Notes under the pieces: generated by a model
Database searches by the model: none
What the model saw: only the letters and a program-made list of their open reading frames with translations
What the model was told of the DNA's origin: nothing
Source of the DNA: Megalonaias nervosa
Taxonomy: Eukaryota > Mollusca > Bivalvia > Unionida > Unionidae
Assembly (NCBI GenBank): GCA_016617855.1
Contig: JAECUM010009766.1
Span: 1-64,000 of the forward strand
Length of the DNA stretch: 64,000 nucleotides
Direction of reading: 5' to 3'
In this document: one piece after another, positions 1-14,510 of the stretch
How positions within the stretch are numbered: position 1 is the first letter of the stretch
Layout: each line of letters begins with the position of its first letter
Position numbers and translations under genes: made by a program

Positions 1-960
1 TGGACATCTTGATGCTGAAGTCTAGTTAGCAAGTTTGTACCTTGTAATACAACTCATTGGACATCTTGATGCTGAAGTCTAGTTAGCAAGTTTGTACCTT
101 GTAATACAACACATTGGACATCTTGATGCTGAAGTCTAGTTAGCAAGTTTGCACCTTGTAATACAACACATTGGACATCTTGATGCTGAAGTCTAGTTAG
201 CAAGTTTGTGCTTCATAATACAACTCACTGGACATCTTGATGCTATAGTCTAGTTACCAAGTTTGTACCTTGTAATACAACTCAATGGACATCTTGATGC
301 TATAGTCTAGTTAGCAAGCTTGTACTTTGTAATACAACTCATTGGACATCTTGATGCTGAAGTCTAGTTAGCAAGTTTGTACCTTGTAATACAACTCATT
401 GGACATTTTGATGCTGAAGTCTAGTTAGCAAGTTTGTGCTTCATAATACAACTCACTGGACATCTTGATGCTATAGTCTAGTTACCAAGTTTGTACCTTG
501 TAATACAACTCAATGGACATCTTGATGCTGAAGTCTAGTTAGCAAGTTTGTACCTTGTAATACAACTCATTGGACATCTTGATGCTGAAGTCTAGTTACC
601 AAGTTTGTACCTTGTAATACAACTCAATGGACATCTTGATGCTGAAGTCTAGATAGCAAGTTTGTACCTTGTAATACAACTCATTGGACATCTTGATGCT
701 GAAGTCTAGTTAGCAAGTTTGTACCTTGCAATACAACTCATTGGACATCTTGATGCTGAAGTCTAGTTAGCAAGTTGTACCTTGCAATACAACACATTGG
801 ACATCTTGATGCTGAAGTCTAGTTAGCAAGTTTGTGTTTCATAATACAACTCAATGGACATCTTGATGCTTAAGTCTAGTTAGCAAGTTTGTACCCCATA
901 ATACAACTCATTGGACATGCTTATGCTTAAGTCTAGTAACCTAGTTGTACCTCAATACAA
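1..960. repeat. 58-bp satellite-like tandem array
   Basis: About 16 copies of a 58-bp unit beginning TGGACATCTTGATGCTGAAG, mostly over 90% alike, with variants (GCTTCATAATAC for ACCTTGTAATAC) that recur in register. The array touches base 1, so its true length is unknown. The last copies near 900-960 are more diverged. Confidence 0.97.
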
Positions 961-1169
961 TGTCAGAGAAGTAAAAAGGAATTGTTGATGGACACAGGCA
1001 ATACCATAAACTCACTCTGGCCATATGGCCAGATGGACTAAACAGAGATGAAAGCCGATGCATATCATTTTTACTTATATTACATATCAATAATATTGTC
1101 ATACTAATAATGAAGCTGTGATTTGTGATGACTGCATATTGATGAGCATGAGAATGGATACATGCATAA

Positions 1170-1570
1170 TAGATGGAGTCAGGAGGATAACAGCTGGAGA
1201 CAGGAGAATACATGTATAACAGCTGGAGACAGTAGGATACATGTATAACGGCTGGACAGACAGGAGAATGTTATGTACAGCTGATGGAGAGACAGAAAAA
1301 TACATTTAGAACAGATGGAGAGACAGAAGAAAACATGTATAACAGATGGAGACAGCAGAATGATAGAGAGACAGAAGGATACATGTATAACAGATGGAAA
1401 CAGGATACATGCTTAACAGATGGAGACAGGAGGATAAATATAAGTGATGGTGATAGGAGGATAACTGTAACAGATGGAGCAACAGGATAATACATGTGTA
1501 TTAGGTGGACATATGTATAACAGATGGACCAATAGGTGGATGTATGCATAACAAATGGCCCATCAGGTAT
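1170..1570. repeat. Degenerate minisatellite (AACAGATGGAGACAGGAGGATA type)
   Basis: Repeats of an approximately 35-40 bp unit built on ACATGTATAACAGATGGAGA with variable spacing. Short open frames on both strands here are repeat artefacts. Confidence 0.85.
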
Positions 1571-1659
1571 GTATTACAGATTAATAGACAAGAGAAACAG
1601 ATTTATCAAATTATCATTATTTTGGTTGCAAACACTTAGATATATGCTAATTAACAAAC

Positions 1660-1775
1660 TTGATCCAAAAAGTCCAACAAAAAATTATATAATTTACCAA
1701 CATGCAACACAAAATAATGTAATTTATCCACACCAAAGTCCAACACAAAATCACAGTATTTACTTACACCCAAGT
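1660..1775. repeat. Short degenerate tandem repeat
   Basis: About three copies of a roughly 38-bp motif, AAAGTCCAACACAAAATNA with TAATTTAYCCACA. The stretch 1776-2050 that follows shows nothing recognisable. Confidence 0.6.
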
Positions 1776-2052
1776 AATCAAAATGTCTTGTCATCTGCAA
1801 ATTAAACTTCAGCATCACTCAGATGCAGTTATATCATTTTCATCAGAACCAAAAGTAAACAGAGTTCAAACTGAATTACCTTGTTACCTGTATTAAGCAA
1901 TCACCTGTCTTAAACAACCATCTTATGAGAAAGCATAAACCAAACAACTAACAAAATAAACTTTTCAATAAGCACATACCTATCCTTAAAAGGCAATTGT
2001 CTAAGGACTCAAGTGTCAGCCTAATACAAGTTTACATATTTAATTCACAAAC

Positions 2053-2530
2053 CACAATGCAGACCAGTCAAAGCTCTAATGCAGGCCAGTCAAAGCCCAT
2101 GTGCAGGCCAGTCATATGCCCTAATGAAGGCCAGTCTAAACCCTAATGCAGACCAAACAAAAACCTTAATGCAGGTAAATCAAAAACCATTAATTCAGGC
2201 CAGTCAAATGCTCCAATATGGGCCAGTCAAAGCCCAAATGCAAGGCTAGACAAAATCCCCACTACAGGCCAGTCCAACCCCCTAATGCAGGCCAGACAAA
2301 AGCCCTAAAGCAGGCCAGTCAAAAGGCCAATCAAAAGCCATAATTTAGTCCAGTCAAAAGCTCTATTGTGAGCCAGTCCAAATGCAGGTCAGACAAAAGC
2401 CATAAAGCAGGCCAGTCCAAAGCCCCAATACTGACCAAACAAAAGGCCTAAAGTGGGCCAGACAAAAAGCTCTTCTGCAGGCCAGTCAAATGTCCTTCTG
2501 CAGGTCAGACAATTACCCTAATACAAGCGT
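2053..2530. repeat. ~21-23 bp minisatellite (GCAGGCCAGTCAAAGCCCTAAT)
   Basis: Around 20 degenerate copies of GCAGGCCAGTCAAAGCCCTAA. It ends about 65 bp before the MRTO4 polyadenylation signal. Confidence 0.9.
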
Positions 2531-2595
2531 GACAAATGCTATTTCTGCTATTACGATGAAGTACAAACATGAATGCAGCTGAATGTGATTAAGAT

Positions 2596-2601
2596 TTTAT
2601 T
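2596..2601 (-). terminator. Polyadenylation signal AATAAA for MRTO4
   Basis: AATAAA on the minus strand 32 nt past the TAG. This implies a very short 3' UTR, about 50-60 nt. Confidence 0.6.
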
Positions 2602-2632
2602 TACAATATGTACATGAAATCTGAATTTATCA

Positions 2633-2754
2633 CTAGCTACAGTCATCATCTGCCTCTTCACTATGCTCCTCTTCATCCTCCTCCTCATCATCATCTTCAT
2701 CTGACATGTCAATCTCTGCTGTCTCTATTAAACTCTTGTCCTCTCTTGCTTTGG
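2633..2754 (-). CDS. MRTO4: MRTO4 exon 8 (acidic tail and stop)
   Basis: Completes Ala233 (G+CC), encodes 39 residues beginning KAREDKSLIETAEIDMSDED and ending ADDDCS, then TAG at 2633-2635. Acceptor TTCTTTCAG. The tail is about two-thirds Asp/Glu/Ser, as in MRTO4 orthologues, though the precise sequence is not conserved. Confidence 0.9.
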
Positions 2755-5700
2755 CTGAAAGAATGATTAACAAAATCTATTATTGGAATACAGTAATAGC
2801 AACATCACATTAACTGACTTTCCAATCACTATTTACATAAAGTACAAAAGTATAGTATTGTCTTAAATCATGCAAGATTTAGATTTTATTGCCTTCTTCA
2901 GTTTTTAACTCCATCAAAAACAAAAAATTCTCCAACATCTCAGCAAAGATTTGTGTGTTTATCACATCTTCCAGTTTTGTAACCATCTTGAGGACAACAT
3001 CATTATAATGGCTGAACCAAAGTTTGTGTATTTATCACATCCAGTTTTTAATCTCTTCTGTCACACCATTATGCCAACATTTAAGTAATGATAGGTGTGT
3101 TTATCACATTCTCCAGTTTATAACTGCCTCAAGGATAGCATTATGCCATGGTTAGTGCCTGATAAAACACAAGTTTGATAGCTTGTAAAACAAGATGCAC
3201 ATCATAGAAAAAATGTAATAAACAGATGATATGCAAAGAGCATAACATTATATCAAAGGTCTGAATATGGTGAATGATGGTGATTTCTATGTCATTACAG
3301 AAATTATTCTTAGCTGTGGAGTTTTAAAATTAATTTACAAAAAAACATTTTCAGTTTTGGAATAAAAAAATCTAGTCAATATTATTTCAATCCTAGCAAG
3401 GGCCATGAATTAAAGCCATATTAATGACCACGAATTAAATCCAGAGTAAAAGTAAAGTCTGAGTAACAACTTAAGTCTTTGTAACAACTGTGAATTAAAT
3501 CTCTAGTATTGACTGTGTACTAAATCCCAAATATTGACTAAATTAAATTCCTAATGGTGACTGTGTATTAAATCCATGGTACTGACTGTGTATTAATTCC
3601 ATGGTATTGACTGTGTATTAAACCCCTAATGGTGACTGTGTATTAATTCCATGGTATTGGCTGTGTATTAAATCTATGGTATTGACTGTGTATTAAATCC
3701 ATGGTATTGACTGTCTGTTAAACCCCTAATGGTGTCTGTGTATTAATTCCATGGCACTGACTGTGTATTAAATCCATTGTACTGACTGTGTATTAATTCC
3801 ATGGTATTGACTGTGTATTCAATCCATGTTATTGGCTGTGTGTTAATTCCATGGTATTGACTGTGTATTAAATCCATGTTATTGGCGGTGTATTAATTCC
3901 ATGGTATTAACTGTGTATTAAACCCCTAACAGTGATGTGTATTAATTCCATGGTATTGACTGTGTATTAATTCCATGGTACTGACTGTGTATTAAATCCA
4001 TAGCACTGACTGTATTAAATCCATGGTATTGACTGAATTAAATCCATGGTATTGATTATATATTAAATGCAAGGTACTGACTGTATATTAAATCCATAGG
4101 TGACGTGCTAGTTTTTGAGTAAACATGACACAGCTTGACATGTGGAGCTGACATATGCTAGTTTAAGTAAACATGACAACACCTAAAACATGGATATGAC
4201 ATGTGCTAGTTTAAGTTAAAATAATATTGTGGCATTAAGAATAACAATTACCTTTCACTTTTACTTTGGATGGAGTGATTGTTTCTTCCTCGTCATGGAA
4301 TTCTTCCCATGTTCCATCATTTGACCACATAGCCTCCACTGTCACATGGAACTCTGCCATTTTATGGCCAAATAATTTCTGGAAACCATGTAAAGAATGT
4401 AACAAATTAAAATGGTTTTTAAACAAGAAATGTATTCCTGGAATAAAGATGCCCACGATGACTTAAAACAACAAGACCTAAATATCCAATGTGACCAGGA
4501 TGCGACAGCTGGATGGAAAAACATGGGTAACATATATCTTTTCCATTCACTTGTCCAACCAGAGCAAGTTGTTTCAGAAAAATCACATGTCCCACCTACA
4601 TTTTCACTTGAACTAAAATTTCTCTCTTGCCTAGATCTGATAACATGTATGCATTTACATCCATAGAAAAAAACAAAAGAAATAACTGACAACAAATTTA
4701 TTGATTCAATGGGTTTAATTTTGTATTTTATTATTCTTGTAATGATAAGGTAGTGTCTGCACTTCCTTCAGCATGAACGGATATTAATTTACTGGAATTC
4801 AGACTTTTCCAAACTACTCCTCTCAAGACTTTATCACCAACACAGCAAAGTCTTTTGCCCCGGGTCTGTACTTAAAACTAGCACCAAGTTTACCACTGTT
4901 CTTCTCAAGCGAGCAAGCAAAGCATTTCCATATCTGAAAACGTTTCTCCATACTGGGCTTTTGGGTGCAGGCTGTGTTAAAGAAAGCCCTCATTTGATGT
5001 TACTTTACATTTCACTCTCATTTAATTTCAAAATGGCCTTTTTAATTTATTTACAAAATGGTCTTTTAAAGTGCACCATTAGCAGTTCCAACTTCAAAGA
5101 TCTTCTGCACATGCTGGCTGAAGTCATGTATATACAGGCATTATGAAAACTGTCACAAGATATGATTGTTTAAACCCTGGATTTGTCACTTACACTGACA
5201 TATACACTGCTTGAATATCCAGTCGATGCCAATTTGGGACTTTGTTTGCAACAGCTACAAAATATCGTTCCTTCTGAGTCAGTGAATTCAAGCCATAGTT
5301 ACCTGTCAACCAAATGTGGCTGAAAATGTCTCGAAGTTGTGTCACATTTTATATTTTCTGCTGCCACAAAGTCTGGTTTTTGTCTCTTTGGAGAAATTGT
5401 TATCTCACACTTAGTGGAAGTCATATGTTTTATTCCTCTAATTTTCCTTCTCAGAATTTTCCTTCTGACCATCCATGTGATCTAAATTTAGTAAACTCGC
5501 ATCCAAAATCACTTTACTGGACAATTACTTTTAATAAAGTGATAATAATATACATTTTATTGCTCAAATGCAAATACCAACTGCTCCTTAATTAATGTAA
5601 ACACGTTTAATGCAATATCACACACTGAAGCTGATCCTCTGTATAATCAATTAAAAAAATTAAAAACATTACTATCATTTAATCAGTTCATAAAGGAGAA

Positions 5701-8700
5701 GGATACTTATAACAGTAAAGTGTCTTTCATTAATTTCATTGCAATGATTCTGTGGACTGAAATCAAAGTGTGATCTGCTCGCATTGATCTGAGTATACAC
5801 ATAATCTTTTAACCACTGCTAATTAATTATACTGGATTTGTTTAGTCTAAAGTGTTTTGACTGGCCGATAATTTGACCACTTGGCCCAATATGCAGTCAA
5901 GCAATAATAGAACACATATGGAACAGTTATCAATGACCACTTATTGTAGTTTCACAGGATGTAAATGAATAAATGAAGATAGGTTAGATTCAAGCATTCA
6001 GAATGCCTGGAGTTTATGAATGGCCAAATAAAGGTAGACAAGGTGAATGGCCAAATAAAGGTAGACAAGGTGAGTAACGTATGAAAATTAGCACTTGCTG
6101 GACATATGCCAAAAAAATTGGAGTAACTTGCCAAAGACAGCGTACACTGAGTGCCAAGGAAATCCAAGTACATACCCACAGAGTACACTGAATGCCAAAG
6201 AAATTAGGAAGCCTTGCCAAAGATACATCACGAAATATGCTGAATGCAACAGAAATAATAGTGCCTTGCCAAAGATGGTACAATCAATGCCAATAAAATA
6301 TGAGGGCATTGCCAAAGAGTACACTGTGTGCCAAGGAATTTAAATATCAGCATAAAACCTCTACTACTGAGGACATAAAAGCTGGAAGGTTCATGTGGTA
6401 AAACTCAAAACTTGGCAATGAAACAGATTCTAAAGCATCAAAATGTTAGTTATGCCTTTCTGAATGTGTAAAAAAGCTTGGCGATCAGGTCTCCTTCAGG
6501 GCACATTTGATTACATGGCTGTTTGAATACATGTCAAAAAGCTTGGTGAACAAGTCTGTTTCAGGATGTGTTTCATTATATGTCTCTGAATATGTGTCAA
6601 AAACCTTGGCAACCAAGTCAGTTTCAGGATGTGTTTGATTATATGGCTCTGTCTGAATATGTGTCAAAAAGCTTGGCAACCAAGTCAGTTTCAGGATGTG
6701 TTTGATTATATGGCTCTGAATATGTGTCAAAAACCTTGGCAACCAAGTCAGTTTCAGGATGTGTTTGATTATATGGCTCTGTCTGAATATGTGTCAAAAA
6801 CCTTGGCAACCAAGTCAGTTTCAGGATGTGTTTGATTATATTGCTCTGTCTGAATATGTGTCAAAAACCTTGGCAACCAAGTCAGTTTCAGGATGTGTTT
6901 GATTATATGGCTCTGTCTGAATATGTGTCAAAAAGCTTGGCAACCAAGTCAGTTTCAGGATGTGATTGATTATATGGCTCTGTTTGAATATGCGTCAAAA
7001 AGCTTGGCAACCAAGTCGGTTTCAGGATGTGTTTGATTACATGGCTCTGTTTGAATATGTCAAAAAGCTTGGTACCCAAGTCTGTTTCAGAATGTGTTTG
7101 ATTATATGGCTGTTTGAATATGCATCAAAAAGTCTGATGACCAAGCCTGTTACAGGATGTGTTTGATTATATGGCTCTGTTTGAATGTGTGTCAAAAAGC
7201 TTGATTTCCAAGTCCATTTCAGTAATCATTTGATTATATGGCTCTGAATATGTGTCTAAAAGCTTGGCGATCAAGTCTGTTTTAGGATGTGCTTGATTAT
7301 ACTGCTCTGTTTGAATTTGTCAAAAAGCTTGGCACCCAAGTCTGTTTCAGGATGTGTTTGATTATATGGCTCTGAATATATATCAAAAAGCTTGGTGTCC
7401 AAGTTAGTTTCAGGATGTGTTTGATTATATGGCTCTGTTTGAATATGCATCAAAAAACTTGGTGACCAAGTCTATTTCAGTATGCATCTGATTATACTGC
7501 TCCGAATATGTTTCCTCACAGTGATCAAGTGCTAACATTTGCATTAAATATCTGAACCTGAATCAATAAAATAGCGGATATTGTTTCATCATATAACACT
7601 AACTGCTTACAACAGAAGAGCACCGACAACTTTGCACTACATGCTTTCAATGAAATTGTTAAGTGTAATTCAAATACCTTTAAATATTGCTTTGTTCATT
7701 TTATGTTCATATTCCTGCACAAGATATAAAAAATACACAGCTCATTGGGAGTTCTGTAGAGATAATGGATATCTGATTACATTTATATAATACATACAGG
7801 AAAATGTCCAAGAGACCGTCTCAGTTTCACTTTAAGCCTTAAAACTTTCTTCTTTTCTTAATGCTACTTGTACTGTGAATTTGTCAACATCAGGCAGAGG
7901 TCTTGGCAATGCTTAATATTTGGATGCAAACTTTTTATCTGGGACACATAATCACTTCTGCAGGAGTCCTCAATACCCATGCAATAGATGGTTGGCAAAT
8001 TCAAAGCCTTGCCAGTCCTGCTTCAACCACCTGCTGAGTGGGAAAATGTGTTATCAATTGATCATTTTTGCTGAGCTGATATTTACAATGACAGAATTCG
8101 GTGGCTGAAAGACCCCAAAGATGTGCATGTTGTCATGACAAGAGTACATCAAAAGAACATGTCGGAATAGCTGGGCAACAACTTAAAAGACTTCTACTAG
8201 CTGCAGAGTGGGAAAATGTGCTGTCAGGTACAGTGACTGAATTCAGAGGAAGAATGACCCAGAGATGTGGTCATTAAAGGAGTACATCAAATGGACAACT
8301 TTAGCTTTCATCATTGTGTTTGCTTCTGAGTGTAGCTGAATAAGTAGTGCATGTGACCTGGAAATCTGGTGGGACTCCTAACTTTGCCAAAATAGGAGTC
8401 CTGGACTCCTAGTTATAAAATCTTAACGAGACCTCTGTCAAAGATCATACTACAATTGTGCATCTCAAATTCGTAAAAAACAATTAAGGCTCTTTTCTGC
8501 TGCTTTAATGGAAAATACAGCACTTCCTCATTATAAGGTCATTCATTATAACATAGTTACTGTCATAAGACAAGTACTGTCACGGAATTAAAAATGCCAG
8601 ACTCCAATTTAAAAACAGATGTTGATACCTACCAGCTGTAGAGTATGTAATTGGTAAATCCAATAAAAAAAATCTATATTTCCAATTAATATTGCTACTA

Positions 8701-11700
8701 GAGATCAAACTGATTAAAAGATTTATATTATCTGACAAAGAATACAGTTTTTATTGTGTTCAGATAGGTTAAAGTCTATAGACACTTTGGTAGTAGCAAA
8801 CACTTGGCTTGATAGAGCTTTGAAACCAGAATGTCCAGTTTTCTTTACTGCTAGTGTTCATATCTCTTTCAACGACTATTTTTATGGTGGAGTTTGACAG
8901 AAATGCTAATGTACTCTGTACAGATTCATTGGGCTCTTGGTGGCTTGGGGTTCTGTCAGATTGGCATCCCGCAGAGGCTCACCCTCACTTCTGATTAAAT
9001 ATTAATTGTTAGAAAAGCGATGACTGAAAGGATGTGCAGGCATACCCTCTCATTTGCTGGGGACCAGGGATGACTATATCCCCCCAGCAGATGGGAGGGA
9101 TTGTCTAGACATCCTTTCAGTCATCACTTTCAAAGTATTGTCATGGATCCCATCTAATTAATTGGTAGCAAAATTACATGTATAATATAGTTCATTATAA
9201 GATGGTCTCACTATAAGGTCGTATACTGTATGACTCCCATGGATAGCACTACAATAAGGGAGTAAATATAGTAGATTATTTTGTTACATTTCCTTGTAAC
9301 TCAATAACCAAAATTTTGAATAGGAATTTGTAACTCCTTACCAATATCCTAGCCATTTCTGGAGTTAAAATACTGCTTTGTTCACACACGGTGTACTCTT
9401 TTGTAAGTGCTATCACACCTAAAATGACAAAAATATTAACTCATCAATATATGCACACAAACAGTATGCACAGATCTTGCTGATAAAAACTCATCACACA
9501 TCTCGCTAACGAAAGACCATTCCACCAGTCTGATCAAAATCTCTTTGGAAGAATAGTTGCTATATTGTTAACAACATCAGCCAGTTAGATGCAGGGTCAT
9601 ATTATTAATGTGTGCGAATTGCAACATAGGCCTGATTTCCAAGTTTGATCAAAATCATAATAAAAACCAAAACATAGTCTTTTGAGAAGTAATATACCCA
9701 CATCAAATTAGAACCAAGATCACCTAAAAATACAAATAATAAAAATCACACAACATCCTGATGATATGAAATTATTTCCCAAGTACAAATTAAAATCGGG
9801 TCAGAAATGCGGTCTTTCAAGTGGTATGAAACTCTAATCTAGTATGATCAGAACATTAATATGCATAGATCTTTCTCATAATAAAACACAAAACACATCT
9901 TGATGATATAAGCCTATTTACCGAGTCTGTTAAAAATGATTCAAAATGTTGTCACTGATATTTTGACAAGCTCAACTAATCAGACGAAAACTCACATCAT
10001 TAATACATGTATGCATGGGTTTCTCACAACTCTATTTGACCAAATATTTTAAGGATTTAAGTGTATTTAGAACTAGATTGAAAATAGTCTTTGGAGTTGC
10101 AACAAACTCATCACACGCATGACTGCCTCATTAACATGCATGGATCAATATGTATTATTAAACTCCTGCAGGACCCTGATCATATAATCCTACATCCAAA
10201 GTTTGATCTAAATCAGGAGAAAAAATTCAACTTCCAGGTTATTAACAAGCTCAACCATTCAGATGTAAAATCACCTCATTAATATTAACGGTTCTCATTA
10301 ATATCCACGGTTCTCATTCATTACTGGAACTGACCAGGTTTTTGATAATGAAACATATATTCCAAGTTTGATCAAAATTAGGTAAGACATAGCTTAACAA
10401 GTGGTAACATGGATGACCAACGCATTTTCAAAGCATAAGCATACTTTGGCTTTATAACCAGTTGCTTTGAGAAAGACAGAACATTCAAAGATACAAGATT
10501 TTTGAACATATGAACATTTGTTTCAGCACATTGTTTTTAGATACACCATTCCCTCAATAACTCGCGCCCTGATAACTCGCGAACCTTCTTATAATGCGGG
10601 GTCAGGCATGGATCTCATTTTTTAAAACCAGAAATTACCTCAAAAATAGATCCCTATTTTATGAACTTTATTGAAATCGCAATCAAAATTAGCTACAAAA
10701 ACTTTGATATATTGCTCATTTTATCGTCAAAAACGGTAGATAGGACCTGGAAATTTTAATCAACATTATGAAATACCAAATTTAAAAATAAGTCATACAA
10801 TTTTTTTACATTTTCTTTCCAAGTGACATTCCTAGCACACCGCAATTAACAATATGTAAGGAAATTTCGATCAATGAAAATGTCACTTACGCCTAGTGGA
10901 GGCAGTACTTTAATAAATACAAATTAAACAATTTTTTTATCAATTGAAATTTGTGTTCTAGTTCTATCTTCTAGTTCTTTTTAAGTGTAATCATCATAAA
11001 TGCAATGTGTCCTCTTGTAATTAAACGTAAAATGTGTCAATCTACCGTAACAGCTATGTCAGCGAGCATTTCTCTGAGAACCTATTTAGGTGCCAACCGT
11101 GTTTTGATAACTGACTTGCAGATGTATTTGTTGCACTGTTGCATTGGATTAAAAGCTGGCCTCCTTTGTATTACAACGTTAATTATGTCTTTTGATTCAA
11201 ATAATGGAGGTGAAATAAAAGAAAAGTTAAAAGGCACGAAAATCCTACAAACTTAAAATCTAGCTGCCCCGGTTGTATGTTGGGTGAACACACTTCAGTT
11301 GATCACTTGAACACTGTTATAAATGTTATAGTGTATGTAACATAAACAACCTGAAATTAACCGACTCATTGGTAACTATGATCAAAGATAGCATGGCAAC
11401 AAAGCGAAAAGAATACTATACTTCGTAAAATAAAGAACTTGGTTTCACAGATACAGACCATTGTGTGCAAGCAAGTTTCAGAGAATTCTTGAACTGGCAC
11501 TTTGAGATATCCTCAAGAATGATCAAAAGTTTCATTATTACTTCCAATGAAATCACGATATCAATACTGTACTAACTGAACAGCACAAAAATTGAGATTC
11601 GATGTAGACAATTGTCTCACAAAAATTTCGCTTGCTTTTTTAACAAAAGGAATCTTGTTTGGTGGTGTATCAACAGTTAGTCTAGTTCCCTGCTCTTTTC

Positions 11701-14335
11701 ACTCCCAGTTTGGTAGGATACAATGCCATACCACTCAGGGAACCAGACTCATCAAGAAAAACAAAAAGCAGTGACGTAATACACACGTTTTCGTGTAAAC
11801 GTAATGGTTGTTGAAACCAGTTGGAACGCTCTTTCACATGTTGGACATTTTTGAAAATAAATGTTATTTAAACAGAATAATGAACAACTTCATTAGAAAA
11901 AGTGTGTTATTAAAAATTATTATCGACATGAATGTAAAATGAGGATTCAGTCATTAAACAGCAAAGTTCCCTAACCTCGACACACACCCCGCTGATTTCT
12001 CCATGTCCAAGCGATTTTTTTCAATTTTTGGAGGTCCCTCAGTAACTCGCGCCCTCGCTTATAGCGCGGTCAATGTTTGTGGACCCCGTCGTGTGCGAGT
12101 TACCAAGGGAGTGGTGTATTAGGGTAAAAAGTCACAAAGAAAAGTAATCATTCATAAATAACTAAGAAATAATAATAAAATGGACTACTCAATATTCAAC
12201 AAAAGTACTGTCAAAATGCACATTATGCTCAAGTCAGAACTTAAATATTTGTGCTGAAAACCCTTTTCCTTCGTTCACAATGACTTCAACATTGGACCTT
12301 TGATCCCAAAATATTAAGAATACAATATTTGATGTTTTTCTAAATTTTTTTAAAAAAACTTTCATGTTTAACAGTGTAATTAATAAAAGTTACCTTTTTT
12401 AAGTGTTGTAGGTAGACCCAGCTGCCTAAGCTGGGGCTCCATGGAGTGAGAGAACTGTGGGATTAATCCTTCCTCAAGGATGACTGTCTGTGTGGCGGTG
12501 TTCCCTGACCGGGCATAGTCTTGCTTCCGAAAGTTTTTAAAATACCTGTGAACAAAAGCGATAAGGAAAACAGTTATTATATATATATATTCACATATCT
12601 GCCCATTTTCATAAAATCACTCTCCTATAAAAACAAAAAAAAGAAAAGATGTCTACTCTATTTTTGAGATAATGTTTTTGAGATAATGATGACAGAGACA
12701 AACTGATAACCAGATCACAAAAGATGGCTAGCCTATTTCTGAGATATTGATGATACAGACAAACTGACAACTAGAACACAAAAGATGGCTACCCTATTTT
12801 GGGGATATGGGTGACAGAGACAAACTGATTTCTAGAACACAAATACCCAAAGAAGCAGAAAAATGACATGAAATAAAAACTGGATTGATGGAGAGCAAGA
12901 ATAACACTATATGCCTCCACTGTACAGTCAGATTAAGAATTGGTTACTGATCCAATGGTAAGATTCAAAACTACATCCTTTTGGTAATGATTCTAACATA
13001 TTAAATAATGAGCCAACATGACTAAATTGCATGATTTCGTCTTTAAATATACATAAATCTCACTCATTTCAAAACATCTAAGCCCTTGAAAATGTAGGCC
13101 CATATGTCAAAACTGATCACAATAGGATCAGATACATGAATGCTGTAGTAGCAACAAACCCAGGAAGTCAGACCCAGTACCACCTCATTAACTCTTTACC
13201 TTCTGCTAACGCATATATACAATGCTAAAAATAGCCATGTAACCCCAGAGACACATATACAAGCTGCTTATAATACTGTCTGTCCTGGCTGGCACATACA
13301 TGCGTTTCTGGCAAAGGGTTAGGAAACCCCTGAGATGCATATAAACATTTCATATTAAAGCTTTGCACAGGATGAATTGCAAACATCCGGTCATTTAACA
13401 ATAATTAGCCAGTGATAATAGTCCTTACATAAAATGATGAAAGTGTTTTATTAGTAGTTTTACGCATATAAACGGGAATTTCCTTTGAAAACAAGGTCGT
13501 TTGTCAAAGTGAAACCAAATGGCAACATTCATGTATTCCGATGAGTCTAACAAAAGTTTTTAAGGATTTGAAATTGCTGACATTGCAAATGACATTGCCT
13601 TTAATGATCTGATTAAAGATGAAGGATTTGAAATTGTTGACATTGCAAATGACATTGCCTTTAGTGATCTGATTAAAGACAGGATCAGCCATTAGTGTAA
13701 GTCCTGTTTTGACACCGGACATTTGAGATTTATCTGAATCTGAGGATGAAATGCACAACGATCTTTTCTGGTCGGAACACATGGGACCATTACATGTGGA
13801 CAACTTTACAGCAGATTCAGGGCCAACATTTTAATTTAGATAAAAATGCAAGGGAGATTTCTTTTTACAGTTTTTTCATGAAGAAATATTCCAACTGTGT
13901 AAAATAGTGGTGAGAAAAGTAGTCTAACATGCATTATAAACACAACAGATATCTTGAGTTATATTGTTTATTATGAATATGTGAATATAAACATTGATTC
14001 CTGAGGATTATATTTACTTGTTGGTGGTTATGAGTGGCACAAACTTTGGCAAGTGTTTAAAATATTAGTTTTCATTAAATTACATAGTTTGCATGGGACA
14101 AGATTGATATAGAAAATGTAGACAGCATGTGCACTGACTCAAGAAGCTCTCACTCAGGCAGCCATTATGATGCTCTGGGGTTCAGCCTACAAACAGCAGC
14201 TAGAAGGCAGACTGCTTATCAGGCTTAGTAGGCAGGGCAGTAAGTAAGGTAACAAGGTAATATACATACATATCCCTTGCTATCTCAGAACTAAATATAT
14301 CATCAGGTATGCACATTTGTGCATTATCGGAAACC

Positions 14336-14412
<77 letters not shown>

Positions 14413-14472
14413 TACATGAACGGCACTCACTATCTCATTAATATTAACATTTGTGCATTATCGGAAACCATT

Positions 14473-14510
<38 letters not shown>

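Noticed and set aside
1..960. CRISPR-like regular repeat
   Set aside because: Units are contiguous with no unique spacers, in animal DNA; it is a satellite.
6485..7453. Several open frames of 60-85 codons on both strands
   Set aside because: All are phases of the 67-bp tandem array.
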